64,000 bases of DNA, taken from assembly GCA_011634665.1 (NCBI GenBank), contig WAEK01000008.1, positions 1,791,501 to 1,855,500 on the forward strand, in the 5' to 3' direction. This document shows, one piece after another, positions 24,982 to 36,214 of the stretch; position 1 is the stretch's first letter; each line of letters starts with the position of its first letter. The translations under genes and the position numbers were made by a program. Below the pieces are notes generated by a model. That model did no database searches, was not told the DNA's origin, and saw only the letters and a list, made by a program, of their open reading frames with translations. The stretch is from Mortierella sp. BCC40632. Its lineage: Eukaryota > Mortierellomycota > Mortierellomycetes > Mortierellales > Mortierellaceae.

Positions 24982-25708
24982 TTCGCTCTTTCTCTCTCTA
25001 GATTGGAGACGTCATGATGAGCGTTAATCGTCCGATCCTTGGGTTTCCTTACCTGGGTCTTTTCTTCCCATCTACTTTATTTTATTTTATTTTATTTTAT
25101 TTGCCCTTTTTTCCCTTCCCCTCTCCCTGCAGAATCTATGTTGTATATCCACCACTACCACCCACCACCACCACCACCATGTACCATCTGCTTTTCAAGC
25201 TATTGTTGTTGTTTTTTTTTGTTGTTTTTTTTTTTTTTGCCAATCAATTAAAAAAAAAATCCCATAAGAAAATGTATTCGAATGCAAGAGGCAGAGAGAG
25301 AGAGAGAGAGAGAGAGAAGAGAGAAAGAAAAAAAAAAAAAAAAGAGATGAGATGGAAATAGCGTTCAAAAAGATCAGTATTTCGTCTGCTCTTCTGGCCG
25401 ACTCGGTTCTCATGGGTGGAGCAGATTTCTTCATCCCTGAAAAAAAGAAAGAAAAAGAAAAAAAAAAAAAAAAAAAAACGACATATTTATTCAGATTGAT
25501 TCATGTCCTGCAACAAAGAAGAATAGTTAAAATGATAAAAGAGTCACGCATGGCCTGTTCGTTTCCTGGACTAGTTTCCCGATCAGATCCATCCCTCCCA
25601 TTAGATAGTAGAGAATCGAGGACAAAGGGGAGGATGGTTGTTATAGTGGTGATATCACACAGAGTTGGTCAGGCCGTCTGTTCTTGTCCTAGAGGCGCGT
25701 CCTCTTTT
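24725..25708. other. Convergent intergenic region
   Basis: It lies between the 3' ends of the Whi2-like (+) and NPC2-like (-) genes. It contains GAAAAAA-type repeats, (CT)n at 24937-24973, a TTTTA tandem near 25078-25100, (CCA)n near 25157-25180 and A/T homopolymers. No gene seen. Confidence 0.5.
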
Positions 25709-27126
25709 CTAGGGCTTAAACATAACCTGGGCCTTGAGGCAAGTGATGGTTTCATTATTCACGGTGTAAGCCTGGACCTGGGCTGTGAACTTGCCCTACA
25801 AGTCAATTTCAAATACAGGTACAGAGAAAAAAGTGTCAATAGAAACCATCTAGACAGGTTAAAAGGAAAGAAAGAACGATAGAAAAAAAAAATATACGAC
25901 TGTGCAAAAACGGGTAGAGAGACAAGGTAGGGAAGGGGAAGAGGGAGGAGAACAGAAAGAAAGAGAAAGAGCTTAGCCTGCTCCAGCTCTCTTGCCCCAG
26001 CTCTTGCCCCAGCTCTTGCCCCACCATTGCCCCCCAACTCCCCAAAATGCCCGGGTCACGAGGTGATGCTGATTGGTTGAAGCGCGACGATGGGAAATGA
26101 CGTACAATTGGAGTCTCCTTGGGAAGGTCTACCGTATATTGGAACACATGCTCGCCCGCCTGGAGAGGACACTCCTTGCCGACCTTGGCCGCCTCTTCAC
26201 AAAAGTCGAACCTCTTCTGGATAATCTTGATCAATCCGGCCCTGGAGAAGAGGAGAGAGAGAGAGAGAGAGAGATTAGCAAACAGATCTTCTACCTTTCA
26301 GGTCCCGTCCGTCCACCTTATGCAGCACACACATCGTATTCAAGCCCGCCCAGTGCTGTTGCAGCACAACAAAAAAAACAAGAGCGTATTATAATTTGTT
26401 CGTGACCAATCTTTGTGTACTCTGGAGACCCCATGACGTATTTCTTTCGACCTGAAGAGTCACCTCAGGCCTTTCCGCCACAAGAGACCAAAGGAAGAAG
26501 ACGCCTGGTTGGTGATGCTGATGATCCTGGTGAGGTAATGAGCCGAATAGAGAAAAGGCCACTCTGTCCAGAGTAGAACAAATGGAAAGAAAGACACAGG
26601 GTCTCGAAGATAAAGGCGAAGGGGAGCTGCTGGGGCTGGGCAAGGCTTCCTGGACTGTGATGGGCGAGTAATGTGTGTGTGTTGACACAACATGGAGTGC
26701 TCTCATCTTCCCCTCCTCTGTGGGCCTGTGGGGAGGGTGTCTGAACTGGTGAACCTCTCATCCCACACAAATGAACCGGGCGCATCGAGTAAAGGAGCAT
26801 GCCATCTCCTTCCCCCAAGTCGTATTTCTCACTAACCCGCAGTAAAATTAATTCCCATAGGCAACTTACTTAACAAGGACGTGCATGTAAGCGCCCTCGA
26901 CGATTTCCTGGGAGAGGGTTCCTTTGGCATCAATGTCAAAAGACTGTGCACGCTTGGGTGGGTCTGGGGTGAGAGTGATGTGATCAATTTGCAAGATATC
27001 GGTCTCCTCGCCACACTGGACAATAGTTTCTGATTGAGTCAACTTGAATGGGTTGTCGAGCAGGTAGTTGGCCTGGACAGTGGCGAGAGCCATGGCCAAA
27101 GAGGCGAGAGCGGTGGTCAAACGCAT
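25709..27126 (-). CDS. NPC2/ML-domain phosphatidylglycerol/phosphatidylinositol transfer protein
   Basis: Three exons on the - strand: 27126-26870, 26241-26106 and 25795-25709, with phases 2 and 0, giving 159 residues. Residues 1-19 form a signal peptide (MRLTTALASLAMALATVQA). The mature part is an ML domain, with KLTQSETIVQCGEETDIL, ITLTPDPPKRAQSFDIDAKG, FDFCEEAAKVGKECPL, GEHVFQYTVDLPKE and finally GKFTAQVQAY, VNNETITCLKAQV. The paired cysteines expected of the family are present. Such proteins bind sterols or phospholipids in the vacuole/lysosome lumen or are secreted. Length is typical. Introns of 628 and 310 bp hold GA tracts. Splice phases agree throughout. Confidence 0.93.
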
Positions 27127-27362
27127 GGCAAGAAAGGATCTGACGGGTGAGTGCTTATTTGGCTAGGAGTGTTGGATGTTTGGTTGGGTTGGGTTAGGTC
27201 GGTTGGTTGGTTGGTTAGCTGGTTGGCTAATTAGTTGGTTGGTTGGTTGGTTGGGATGAGAGGAGAGATGGGATGCAACGATGGAAGAAAAAGGATGCGG
27301 TTAGCGAGAGAATAAAGGAGAGAAAGGAGAGAGGTGGTGGCTGACAGCAGAGCCGTTTTTTT

Positions 27363-27394
<32 letters not shown>

Positions 27395-27661
27395 GGCTCG
27401 CCCAAGAGGCTTTTCCTCTTCCTTGAAAGAGCTAACCTGGTTCAGAAAGTGTCGCCACTCTTTTTTTTTCACTCCGTTTCGTTTCATTTCTCTCTTGTTA
27501 TATATTCCTATACGAACTACACAACAACAGACTAACATATACAACAGACCCCCCGCCTTCTCGCCAGCAAGGTCGCGCCGGCCGTGGTCTTGCGGCTCTG
27601 CGCCAGCTGAGGATCCATTCTGTTGAGGACATGTGTGTTTGCCACTATTCCTCTTTTTTCT

Positions 27662-27696
<35 letters not shown>

Positions 27697-27713
27697 CTCC
27701 TTTTTTTCTTTCT
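27127..27713. other. Spacer between NPC2-like and Mpo1-like genes
   Basis: This would be the NPC2-like promoter and 5' leader. It holds an irregular GGTT tandem at 27182-27252, an A/T homopolymer near 27366-27394 (T on +) and (TTTC)n at 27659-27697. No gene seen. Confidence 0.45.
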
Positions 27714-28812
27714 TTACTGCGACTTTTGCTTCTTGTCGGCAGCCTTCTTGGCTCTGAAAGCAGCAATATCGGCCTTGATCAGCTCATGAAGCTCAGACTT
27801 GAGCTGTGGACGGTAGCCTAGGAAGAAGAGAACCTCGTACACGACAAAGTAGGGAGCAAGCACCAAAGCTATGCCAACCCACAACATGCGGTCCGCTCAA
27901 TTCTCAATTAGTGACTGTTTATCCGATACATACGACCCTGAGACAGGCTGCCGCCGCAGGGATCCCTTTTGCTCTTTTGTGTGTTTATGTGGGTCATGTT
28001 GTCTTTGTCACCCTCTCCCCACCACGTCCCTCGGCCCACTGTTCGTAATGCCATGTCGCCCTTGGCATGTGCCTTGGACAGCAAGGACTCGGCTGAACAA
28101 AGGTCTATCCCTCTCTTTTTCGTTTTTTTTTTGCTTTTTTTTATCAGATAGAACCCCATTCGGCTTACCTTGGAGAAGGTTGTCCATAAGCTTGGGGGCA
28201 CGCTTTTCATAGACACCGTGACCAATGAACTGCATAATCCAGGCAAAGACATGGAGACCAAGGGCAATCTTGTTGGCGTTCGGGTTAGTCAGCTGGAAGT
28301 TCGTGGCATGTCGCGCAAGACCGAGGAAGATGGGGGCCGTCAACAGCTATGAAATCCGCGCAGCAAAGCGAGCGAAAAGTAAGTGAAGAGCGAGTGAAAG
28401 CAAGAAAAAATAGGATGTGAGCAGACAGTTACTCCCACACTTGCAAGAGACGCGAACTCCGAGATTGTCTCAGAGCGACTCGACTTACTCCGGCGACCTT
28501 GTCCAGTTTGATGTAGTAAGCCGTGTAGGCAGCCATGGTGAGGAGCGAGAAGTTTGGTGGGCAAAACTGGTAGACCTTGGACAACGCTACGGCGAGTGGA
28601 GCACCTGAGGCTACAGCCGCAGCCGAGGGAGCGGCAATGAGTGGGCCGGTACGAGCTCCCCAGACGAGACCCGTCCAGAGGATGATTGGAATGCAGGTAA
28701 GATGGATGCCAACATTCCATGGATTATTGTGATGGGACCCGTACTGCAGCAGCTGGTACTTGAGGTCAAAGATGCGCGAGCCCTGCTTCTGGTCTTGCTG
28801 GGTTTGGGACAT
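27714..28812 (-). CDS. MPO1: Mpo1-like (DUF962) 2-hydroxy fatty acid dioxygenase
   Basis: Three exons on the - strand: 28812-28489, 28346-28169 and 27868-27714, giving 218 residues. Family signatures: [20 protein letters not shown] followed by [12 protein letters not shown] near the N-terminus, then [20 protein letters not shown] and [16 protein letters not shown] with a short Lys-rich tail. The HHNNPWNV and QFIGHGV histidines are the conserved iron-binding type. Several hydrophobic spans fit an ER membrane protein. Yeast Mpo1 converts 2-hydroxypalmitic acid to pentadecanoic acid in phytosphingosine breakdown. Spacing from the NPC2-like gene on the same strand is 587 bp. Confidence 0.93.
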
Positions 28813-30301
28813 TTTTGAGGTGAATGGGGATGGATGGGAGAAAAGGGATGAAGAAGAAGAGAGAGAGAGGAGAAGAAGTGAGAAGTGAGAAGACCGTGCG
28901 GGTGAAGGAAAAAAAAAGACCGAACAGGCAGTGAGCAAAAAAAAAAAAAAAAGAACGCGTGTGTGGAGAGAGGGGAGATGAACACACAGGCTTCCCTCCA
29001 GCCGACCGTCGGACCGATCGGCTTTCGTCCCTTTCTCTGATCATTAAATTTCTAGTGGCCAGTCAGCTTCATGAGAGAGGCCAGTCCCCGAGCACAGTTT
29101 TTCTTATCATACAACGACCTCAACGTTTCGCAAACAGAAAGCATACTTCTAGATATCCCAAACTGGGAGTCCCCATGGCTTCGGCTGCCAGAAGTCGGAC
29201 ACACGCGCTTGCTCCTGTAAATGGGAGCTGGCGTTCATGTCTTGTAGACTGAGAAAAGTCAGGACTTCGCCGACTTGTCCTTGCTTATCAGTCAAAAGAA
29301 TCCACTCGCGCCAATGTTCTCAGTCCCTTGACTATCCCGCCCGGGCTGTGCCGTGTACACACATTGGAATGCCTTGCAGCTCTGGTTCCTATGCCTCATG
29401 GCTCTGCGAACACTGACAATTCCGACCTTTTCATCTGATTTTTCAGCGCGATCATGCCGGAGTTGTCCTCGAAAGCACGTAGAACAAAGCTAACTCCTCA
29501 AATACTCATTCATTATCAAAGTATTCGCTCTGTTAATCTTTAGCCTCTTCTACAGGACATGGAACAGGCGAGGTGCGTTTGCTCCTCTGAGAATGAAGTA
29601 GGGAGGGCTCCCCGATGGTGGGGTATGTGGATACTCCTTTTGACACTATTGCATCGTGTATTTTCTCGAGACCGCCGCTTAACGCGCAACAGCAGGGGTG
29701 AAAAAAAATTACCTACCCACCATACATGTCATAGAGAAATTAAGATAAGTATTTACCAATGGAAAATGCTTAAATCATCCCCTCGACACTTTTAGTTTAA
29801 CGTCGCCCACGTTTACAGTTGCGCCATGACGGCACAGAGTTTTCTGTTCTCCATCCGAACAATAGCCACCCAAAGACCCCTGTTCCAAAACTATATTCCT
29901 CGCCAAGAAGCCAAGGCGGTCGTCACTGGTCTCTAAAAAACAATTACTGCTGGCACCAACAATGTTCCTGGTGGATAATTGCCATTGACCGCTTTCAGAT
30001 GGCGATTCAGCACATCAGGAAGCTGAACTTTTCCTTCATACCACTAAAAGGCTATGGCTACAGTTGCTTCAAAATGACCAGTCTTCAGATCTAAGATTTC
30101 TCCGCCCTACCCTCGCTTCCTTACAAGCTCTGCCGGACTGAGTGGCAAATAAAGAGCTCGATCTTTGCGTGCGTCCGAGAGAAGAGAAGTAATGGGAGGG
30201 AGGGAAGGAGTGGGGGGGGGGTTAAAAAAATATTCTATAGAGTGATGTCAAGCAGGCACAAAAGAAGGCCATCCTATTTAATGAGCTGTGGGTGTGGTGA
30301 G
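28813..30301. other. Gene-poor stretch with weak coding traces
   Basis: The first part (28813-28990) is the promoter side of the Mpo1-like gene, purine-rich on +. Around 30000-30110 one + frame gives a natural-looking fragment (TTKRLWLQLLQNDQSSDLRF), broken by stops on both sides. I could not assign it. Confidence 0.3.
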
Positions 30302-31979
30302 CTATGTTACTTTGAGTCCTGTTGGAGCTGAAGGCGATGCTCTCCGTAGGTTCCTCGTTTGTTCTTCGTTTTCGAATTTCTTCGCTTTCAGGTCCTCCTG
30401 GAGAAGCTCCAATTCCAAGTCTTGCTTCCTGCTTTCTTGTTCTTTCTTCCTGATCTCCAATTCCTGCGTCCATGCAAAATAACGGTGCCTCTCTTCCTCT
30501 AAAGGAAACCTTGCCTTTTCTACTGTAGCCTTTTTCCTGTGATTGCTCATGAATGAACTCAAAGGTTGGATTCAATTCTGAGAGAGAGAACTAGTTTTGG
30601 TGTTTGATATGATAGTCCACCTGATGCCTACTAGCTGGATGATTGCTTTTGGTGTGATCTTTGGTTTCAATACTATCCCCTGCTCGCTCGCTGTCGCTAG
30701 TACTCCGGTCATTGTCATCATCGTCCTGTGTAGAATCTACAGTATTGGTGGTTTTCAGCGACTGGCCTTACCGTGATGTCCGCGGCATGGTTAGGAATGA
30801 TGTTGGTGGTAGCTTGCTTTCTGGCACTGTTCAAGATAGAGAAATAAGGACATCTCTTTCTCATATGACCGTCAAAGGCAGAGTCTCCAACGATATCACC
30901 ATTGACAGTTGACGTGAAGTAGCTCTGTTCTTGTTTAAAAGTCCTGAACATTCTTTCTGTCTTGTTCTTCATTTGTGCTTTGTCCACTGCAACAGAACTT
31001 TCATCGGTTGCGAACATCCTACTGGACTCGTGAGCGATGCTTTTTAGTCTTTCCCCTTACCATTAAGACAGACCAGTTTGATGGAAGAGTCATTTGTTTG
31101 GTGATGAAGAGTTCATGTTTTTGGGTGAAGTTGATAGCCGGTAGCCCTTCCAGTGCTTTCAGTAATTTGATGCGTAGCCTTTGTTGAAGATGTTGGCGAT
31201 GGTGACGGAGAGTGTCGCTTGAGTTGACTAGATGTGACAGGGGCACTAGCTTTTTTTTTTTTTTTTTGCGAGTGTTGCAAAAATTCATGCTCAGATGAAT
31301 CAGAGCACGCCTCATAAGAGAGGGAGTGAAGGAGGCAGTGACATTGGACAAGCGGTTTAGGAAGAAGACGGAGAATTCAGAACTGCTGATGGAGATGAGA
31401 GAAGTTGTGAGGAACTACAATGGCAACAGATGACACCGGGCTAAATCTCAACCACTTGTCGTAAATGGTGCGGTTTCGATTTCGCTGGAGAGGCCTTTGG
31501 CGAGATTGTTGCTGAGACTGTGAGGGTATACTGTTGATGTCAAAGGACTGGCTGTTGCGAATATTAAGGCGAAGCATCCTCCTCGACAATCTCAGACCGG
31601 GTGCTTTGATGAGTTGGTCGTACAATAAGAATTGCTCGGTTGAGGAGAGAGGATAATGGTGGAACTGGTACCGATGACAGGAAGAATCGAAGAGGAGCCA
31701 AAGCGCCCTGAGAGTCAAGTCAAGCTGGAGGGCTATTTGCTCGACTCGGCTCAGAAAAATGGTTACACGACTCTCGAATTTGGCTTTAGACGGCTGTGCA
31801 AATAATCTCGAGTCAAGCTCGAGCCGAGCCAGAAGTTGACTCAGCTCGGGTTGGCTTCGCCCTTCTTTTCTTTTTATCTGAGAGCGAGCCAAAAGAAGGT
31901 GAGGGCGAAGCAGAAAAAGCAAACCGGAGGAAGTCGGACAATTGAATAGAGAAGAAATTCTCTTAGTGCACGTCTGCAC
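30302..31979 (-). pseudogene. Decayed coding region, coiled-coil protein of unknown family
   Basis: On the - strand, protein-like stretches appear in order but in different frames: a Ser/Pro-rich part (LKRHSPSPSPTSSTKATHQ) after a K-run, an acidic part (STQDDDDNDRSTSDSER), and a charged helix (EEERHRYFAWTQELEIRKKE, then LELELLQEDLKAKKFENEE) ending at 30302. Stops and shifts separate them, so no intact gene exists unless several introns are involved. The acidic-plus-coiled-coil C-terminus recalls accessory or Myb/SANT-type proteins of DNA transposons, but I see no DNA-binding domain. Unidentified. Confidence 0.3.
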
Positions 31980-32181
31980 TACATTAGCAGAAAAGGATGT
32001 TCCGACATTGAATAGGGCACCTAGTCAGAGAGACATCCTGCTCCAAAGCAGCTGCTTTCTTCTTCTTTTGGCACTGACGTCCATGAGCGGGTTCGGCAAG
32101 GATCTCCAGAAGCTTTACAAATGCTGCCTGTATCCAGCCTACTAATCCGGGAAAAACTCATAATCATCTTAACAATTTATA

Positions 32182-32410
32182 GACAGCCCTGACCTGATCG
32201 TTTTACGCTGGTCTGCAGGCCCTGCAATCTTGTATTGGGCTGGTGTTCCTTCAGTCTTGTGCTGGCGCGATGCAGTGGTTGACAATGCTGACGAGAATGA
32301 TATTGATCGCATGATTTTGACGGTCTCTGAGGATAGTGAGATCGTCCAATGTCTTCTCGGCGCGAGAGTTATTCTGGAAATAGGCCCCGATACACGAGTG
32401 TACTTCTGAA
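32182..32410 (+). other. Unassigned protein-like frame
   Basis: A 77-codon open frame without a Met start, preceded by cttaacaatttatag, which looks like a branch site and 3' splice site. The peptide has natural composition (LRWSAGPAILYWAGVPSVLC, RMILTVSEDSEIVQC). It may be an internal or last exon or a relic. No family recognised. Confidence 0.2.
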
Positions 32411-32594
32411 GCGGGGCATAGGCTTCTGCAGGCATAGAACCAAGAAACATAAGAGTGACTCGTACAAATAGATATCTCGGGTGCACCTCCTAACGCAAGG
32501 TGACCCGTTTAGAGGCGCACTCGGAGAGAATAGATTGCCTACCATCATGAATCTGATATTGACCTCAAGACCGACTATCCCAATTTCTCTTCCT

Positions 32595-32715
32595 ACAGTG
32601 AATTTTTATTTTTTGGCCCACTGTGAGTTGTGAATTTGGCTTGAAAATTGGCACGCCCGTATTATATAAACCAATCCAGTCAAAAAAAAAAAAAAATAAA
32701 ATAAAAATTCACAGT
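32595..32715. mobile_element. Small inverted-repeat element relic
   Basis: Bases 32595-32612 (acagtgaatttttatttt) and 32698-32715 are inverted repeats with one mismatch in 18, around a 85-bp non-coding centre. The centre has gaaaattggcacgcc and a gtcaaaa-run before the right arm, both also found at 4184-4250 next to the MITE. This suggests one old Tc1-mariner-like short element present twice in the window. No coding capacity. Confidence 0.5.
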
Positions 32716-32962
32716 TTGAGCCGCGACCCTTTCCTATGTCACAACGAACAGGAACAGTCTGGCGAACTGAATTGAGCCAATATTCAGTCGTTCAAAAAGC
32801 CTCCCGTATTTTCTGCATGTAACCGCACAAAAGTGGAGAGGACAATGCACACTCTGCGATATCACTTTTTTGTGGGGGAAGACCTATCTACAACTTATTG
32901 CTTCAAAGTCTTATAAATATCTCCCCTCTCCCAAATATTCTGATCAACTATCAATTTACATT

Positions 32963-33217
32963 ATGACCAGCTACAACCATCGACGCGCCAGGACAATAAC
33001 CCTCGACAGCCTTCCCATCCAAGATCACGGAACTTGTCAAGGAGCTGAGGCAGCCTTAGTTGCTCGTCCCCAGGTTGTTGAAAGAGCTGTCCCAGGTTAC
33101 ATCTATAACAGATTACCGAATGCTAGTAGGGTATGTGCAGCATTGGCGACTCTTCAAAGAGTTGCCTACTCTCTTCAGCATTGCTCATATATTCAAATCC
33201 GATACCTTTCTTTCTGA
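32963..33217 (+). CDS. Small TATA-driven ORF, unknown
   Basis: An 84-residue ORF starting MTSYNHRRAR lies about 45 bp after a TATA box (tataaat at 32912-32918). No domain is seen. A second frame over the same DNA also looks protein-like (KITELVKELRQP, then a stop, then LLVPRLLKELSQV) and stays open to 33311. The locus may therefore be a frame-shifted relic of another protein instead. The start MxxxNHR echoes the small ORFs at 3939 (-) and 62495 (+). Confidence 0.25.
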   Translation: MTSYNHRRARTITLDSLPIQDHGTCQGAEAALVARPQVVERAVPGYIYNRLPNASRVCAALATLQRVAYSLQHCSYIQIRYLSF

Positions 33218-33856
33218 CGTGATCCATTCATTTATAAGATATTCATGCTTTTTGAATATGACTCTACCAGCTGGGTTAGCAGAATGGTTCGAACATGCCA
33301 GCGTTGGATAGTAGGCCGAATGCAAGCTCGGACGATCAATCAAAATGAATAGAAGCATAGACAAGTCTATACCAAGTCGAGCCGTGCTCATCTTGCGAGT
33401 TAATTACACTAAAGACCAATTCCAGTCCGACGCGCCGATTCTTGTCACTATGTCCACTTTTCCGAACAGGCACCACTGATGTGGATGAGGACCTGTAACC
33501 TTATTCTTATGCTATGCACAAAAGATCTAGAGGACCACACCACATGTCAACTAAACCTACTCACCTTCTTCTTTCCAGCGCTTTCCATCTTATGGTTTGT
33601 AGTTCCGTGGACGACACCAAACCCTATACACTCTATCCATATTATGTGTTTGCGAACAGATCGTCTAGGACCCTGACCCTCAGCGGAGACGTTACTCGAA
33701 AAAAGATATTCCCGCCCTCAGGCCCCAGTTTGCGTCTTGTCCTTCGTTGCTGCCAACAAACACTACTAAACATCATATACGATTGAAGAACAGGAATGTC
33801 GCGTGCTTTGTGTCGTATCCTTGCATAGCCCCCAGAGATCTAGGATAATCCGTTGG

Positions 33857-34247
33857 ATGCAGGCAACATTCAAGGTCATTAAGGATTCTGAGAGGTGAGA
33901 TCAAACTGGTTGCTGTCAGGAGAATGCCGAATGGCCCTTTTTTTCTTCCTCTTTTCCTCACTCTCTTCTCCCTCGCTTTCTGATGCACTTCATTTTTCAC
34001 CTTCAGAATTCGGGTGCTTTTGGAAGAACGACTTGTCCAGCTATCCCGCCAGCGAATACTAGACCTTGTCTTGCAGTCATGTGGAACAAGAATTACACAA
34101 GCACCCCCGCTCCCTAAATTGGTAGACGACATCGTGGACCCAGTGAATGTATCTCACAAGCCCTGTTTTCATGCTGTCAACAAACCAATACCCTTTACTA
34201 TCAAGACACCACCATTACTTCCTTCTTGGGAATGTCTGGGCCATTGA
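33857..34247 (+). CDS. Possible two-exon small gene, unknown
   Basis: Exon 33857-33894 (MQATFKVIKDSE) ends at gtgaga; exon 34007-34247 follows an acceptor ttttcaccttcag. Phases agree, giving 92 residues with natural composition (RIRVLLEERLVQLSRQRIL, then PPLPKLVDDIVDPVNV). The frame is also open upstream to about 33778, so the start is uncertain. No family is recognised. It could be a fragment of a longer decayed gene. Confidence 0.3.
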
Positions 34248-34938
34248 GTTGACCATCTTTCGCCTCCGTTGGAACTGCATAACAGTCTTGGATGCCCCCC
34301 TCATTTCTGTTCTCTCACCCACTCTGGCTCCTGACCAGTAACACCTACAAAGCGAATTATCAAGCCTAAGGGATCATTCCGAGTAACGGCCCACCTTCAC
34401 GGACTTTATTCCACTTTACTCTATCCGAAGGACGATGCAAGGAGAGGAGCAGGTAACGGCTGCAAGAATGCCCTTTGGCCTATCCGTGTGCCTTCGTGTC
34501 AATGCTGCCAATTATTTATACCTGAGAGTACACAAGTGCTTTCTAGTAAGTGAATAGTTCGGCCAGCACGGAGAAACAAAAAGGTAACAAAGCAGGCACG
34601 TAACTCGTCGGCAAAGGTCCGCCTAGAAAAAGTACCCTAGTCGGCTCAGAGAGCACTAACACAGATCGTCACTTGTCTCAAGATCTGCCTTGCAGGTTGT
34701 TGGAGCGCTGGGACAAAAGCTGCATCGTGCTCTCACAAGCGACCATACTGCTTTCAAGACCGAGGCGGGATGAATAAGTTCTCTAGATCAGTAACTGTTC
34801 AAAGGGAAACAAACAACAGGAGCCAGGGCAAGCACCCCTCCCCCCTCCCACGGTATGCAGACAGCATGAGGAGACCTGAACACAGGGAAGAGGTTCGGCG
34901 AGCGCAACCAGCGGATGTCCGAAGCAGAGCGCATCAGG

Positions 34939-34957
34939 TATAAAAAGCCCTCCTCAC
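34939..34957 (+). promoter_or_regulatory. TATA box with shared leader motif
   Basis: Tataaaaa (34939-34946) runs directly into aaaaagccctcctcac (34942-34957). The same 16-mer follows the TATA box of the small - strand ORF near 3970-3985. The nearest supported gene downstream is the permease at 36198, 1.25 kb away, with pyrimidine-rich DNA between. Confidence 0.45.
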
Positions 34958-35454
34958 TTCTTTGCTGCCCACGTCCCGCGTCCTTGCAGCCACCACCTCC
35001 GTCTCTCTGTCTCTTCCGATAACTTTTTCCTTTCTCCACCATCGAAATCGCCTTTCTCTCTTTCTCTTTTTCTCCCTTTTTCCCTCTCTCTTTGTCTTCC
35101 TGTCTATTTCTCTCATTTTCTCTCTTCCCTTTCTTCCCTTTCTCCTCTCATTCTTTCGCCTCACTTTCAACTCACTAGAGGATCTCTCTACATCCAAATC
35201 TGCACACACACACACACACATCCTGTGGAAGCCCGGCAATCACGGTTCTTCGCCCCAGAACACTGATCTATTCATACAGGCGCCAGTCTCGACACACTCT
35301 CTCCCTCTCTCTTTGGCCCTACTAGGTTGTGATAGTCTCATAGAGGGTGGAAGGTAATGAGGGTTCTCTATCATCCCTCGGAAGCAAATCTTTTTCTCAT
35401 GCTAATTCTGGCAGACTCGACCCCTTTCTCTACTGCTTTTTGCTTTTGCCAGGT

Positions 35455-35462
35455 GTCGGATT

Positions 35463-35500
<38 letters not shown>

Positions 35501-35509
35501 CTATCCGAC
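35455..35509. repeat. T22/A18 palindrome with flanking arms
   Basis: T at 35461-35482 is followed at once by A at 35483-35500, and outside them gtcggat pairs with atccgac. The whole can fold into a long hairpin or cruciform. It lies in the leader region of the permease gene. Confidence 0.9.
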
Positions 35510-35841
35510 TTTCGCTCTCCTTCTTCCTGCACATCTAATGCCCTGTGGAAAGGCGTGTTTACAAAGGAGATACCCAAAAGCTCGCTTCCTTGACCTCTTA
35601 ATCTCGCGATACTGGGAGGGAGGAGGGAAGGGAGTGAAGGATCGATCCAATAGCGCACTTCGTTCTTGGTTTTGACCATTGACTCTGGTAGCCGGGTTGG
35701 AAGAAAGGGGGAGAGGGGGAGGGGAGAGAGAGGAACGTGAGAAAGATCGCCTAATGCTCGCCAGTGGCAATCCGCAAGTGAGCCCTTGACTCAGTCTCCA
35801 TTGTAGTGAACTATGCTTTTCCTGTCGCTCTCTCGCTCTCG

Positions 35842-35845
<4 letters not shown>

Positions 35846-35909
<64 letters not shown>
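35846..35909. repeat. (CT)n microsatellite in permease leader
   Basis: About 64 bp of pure CT on the sense strand, 290 bp upstream of the permease ATG. Confidence 0.95.
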
Positions 35910-35911
<2 letters not shown>

Positions 35912-36190
35912 GGATCTCTCCCAAAAGGGCTTTTACATCTCACCTTTGTTCGGCCAATCATCCTTGTGTGCCCCCTTCTCCTCTAGTGTCCGTATTTCCT
36001 GACTGTGTCTCCTCTTTTCTCCTTTTTTTTCCCTTTTTGGTTCAACAGGCCATCTACTCTACTTACGAGTTGGACTCACCCACCAATTTTTGTTCCTTTT
36101 GTCGATTCCACTCCACCGATAAGATCCAGGACATCAAAAGAAAAAGAAAAAAAAAAGACTGTCAGTGTCAAAAGACATCCGACTAACTTC

Positions 36191-36214
36191 ATGAGACATG
36201 GAGCGACTCAGTAA
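36191..36214 (+). promoter_or_regulatory. Overlapping upstream ORF at the permease start
   Basis: An ATG at 36191 opens a 7-codon ORF (MRHGATQ, stop TAA 36212-36214) in another frame, overlapping the permease ATG at 36198. If ribosomes use it, it would lower permease translation; leaky scanning or a re-start would be needed. Confidence 0.5.

Noticed and set aside
27182..27252. GGTT tandem as interstitial telomere repeat
   Set aside because: Units are GGTT with irregular changes, not TTAGGG, and there is only one TTAGG string.
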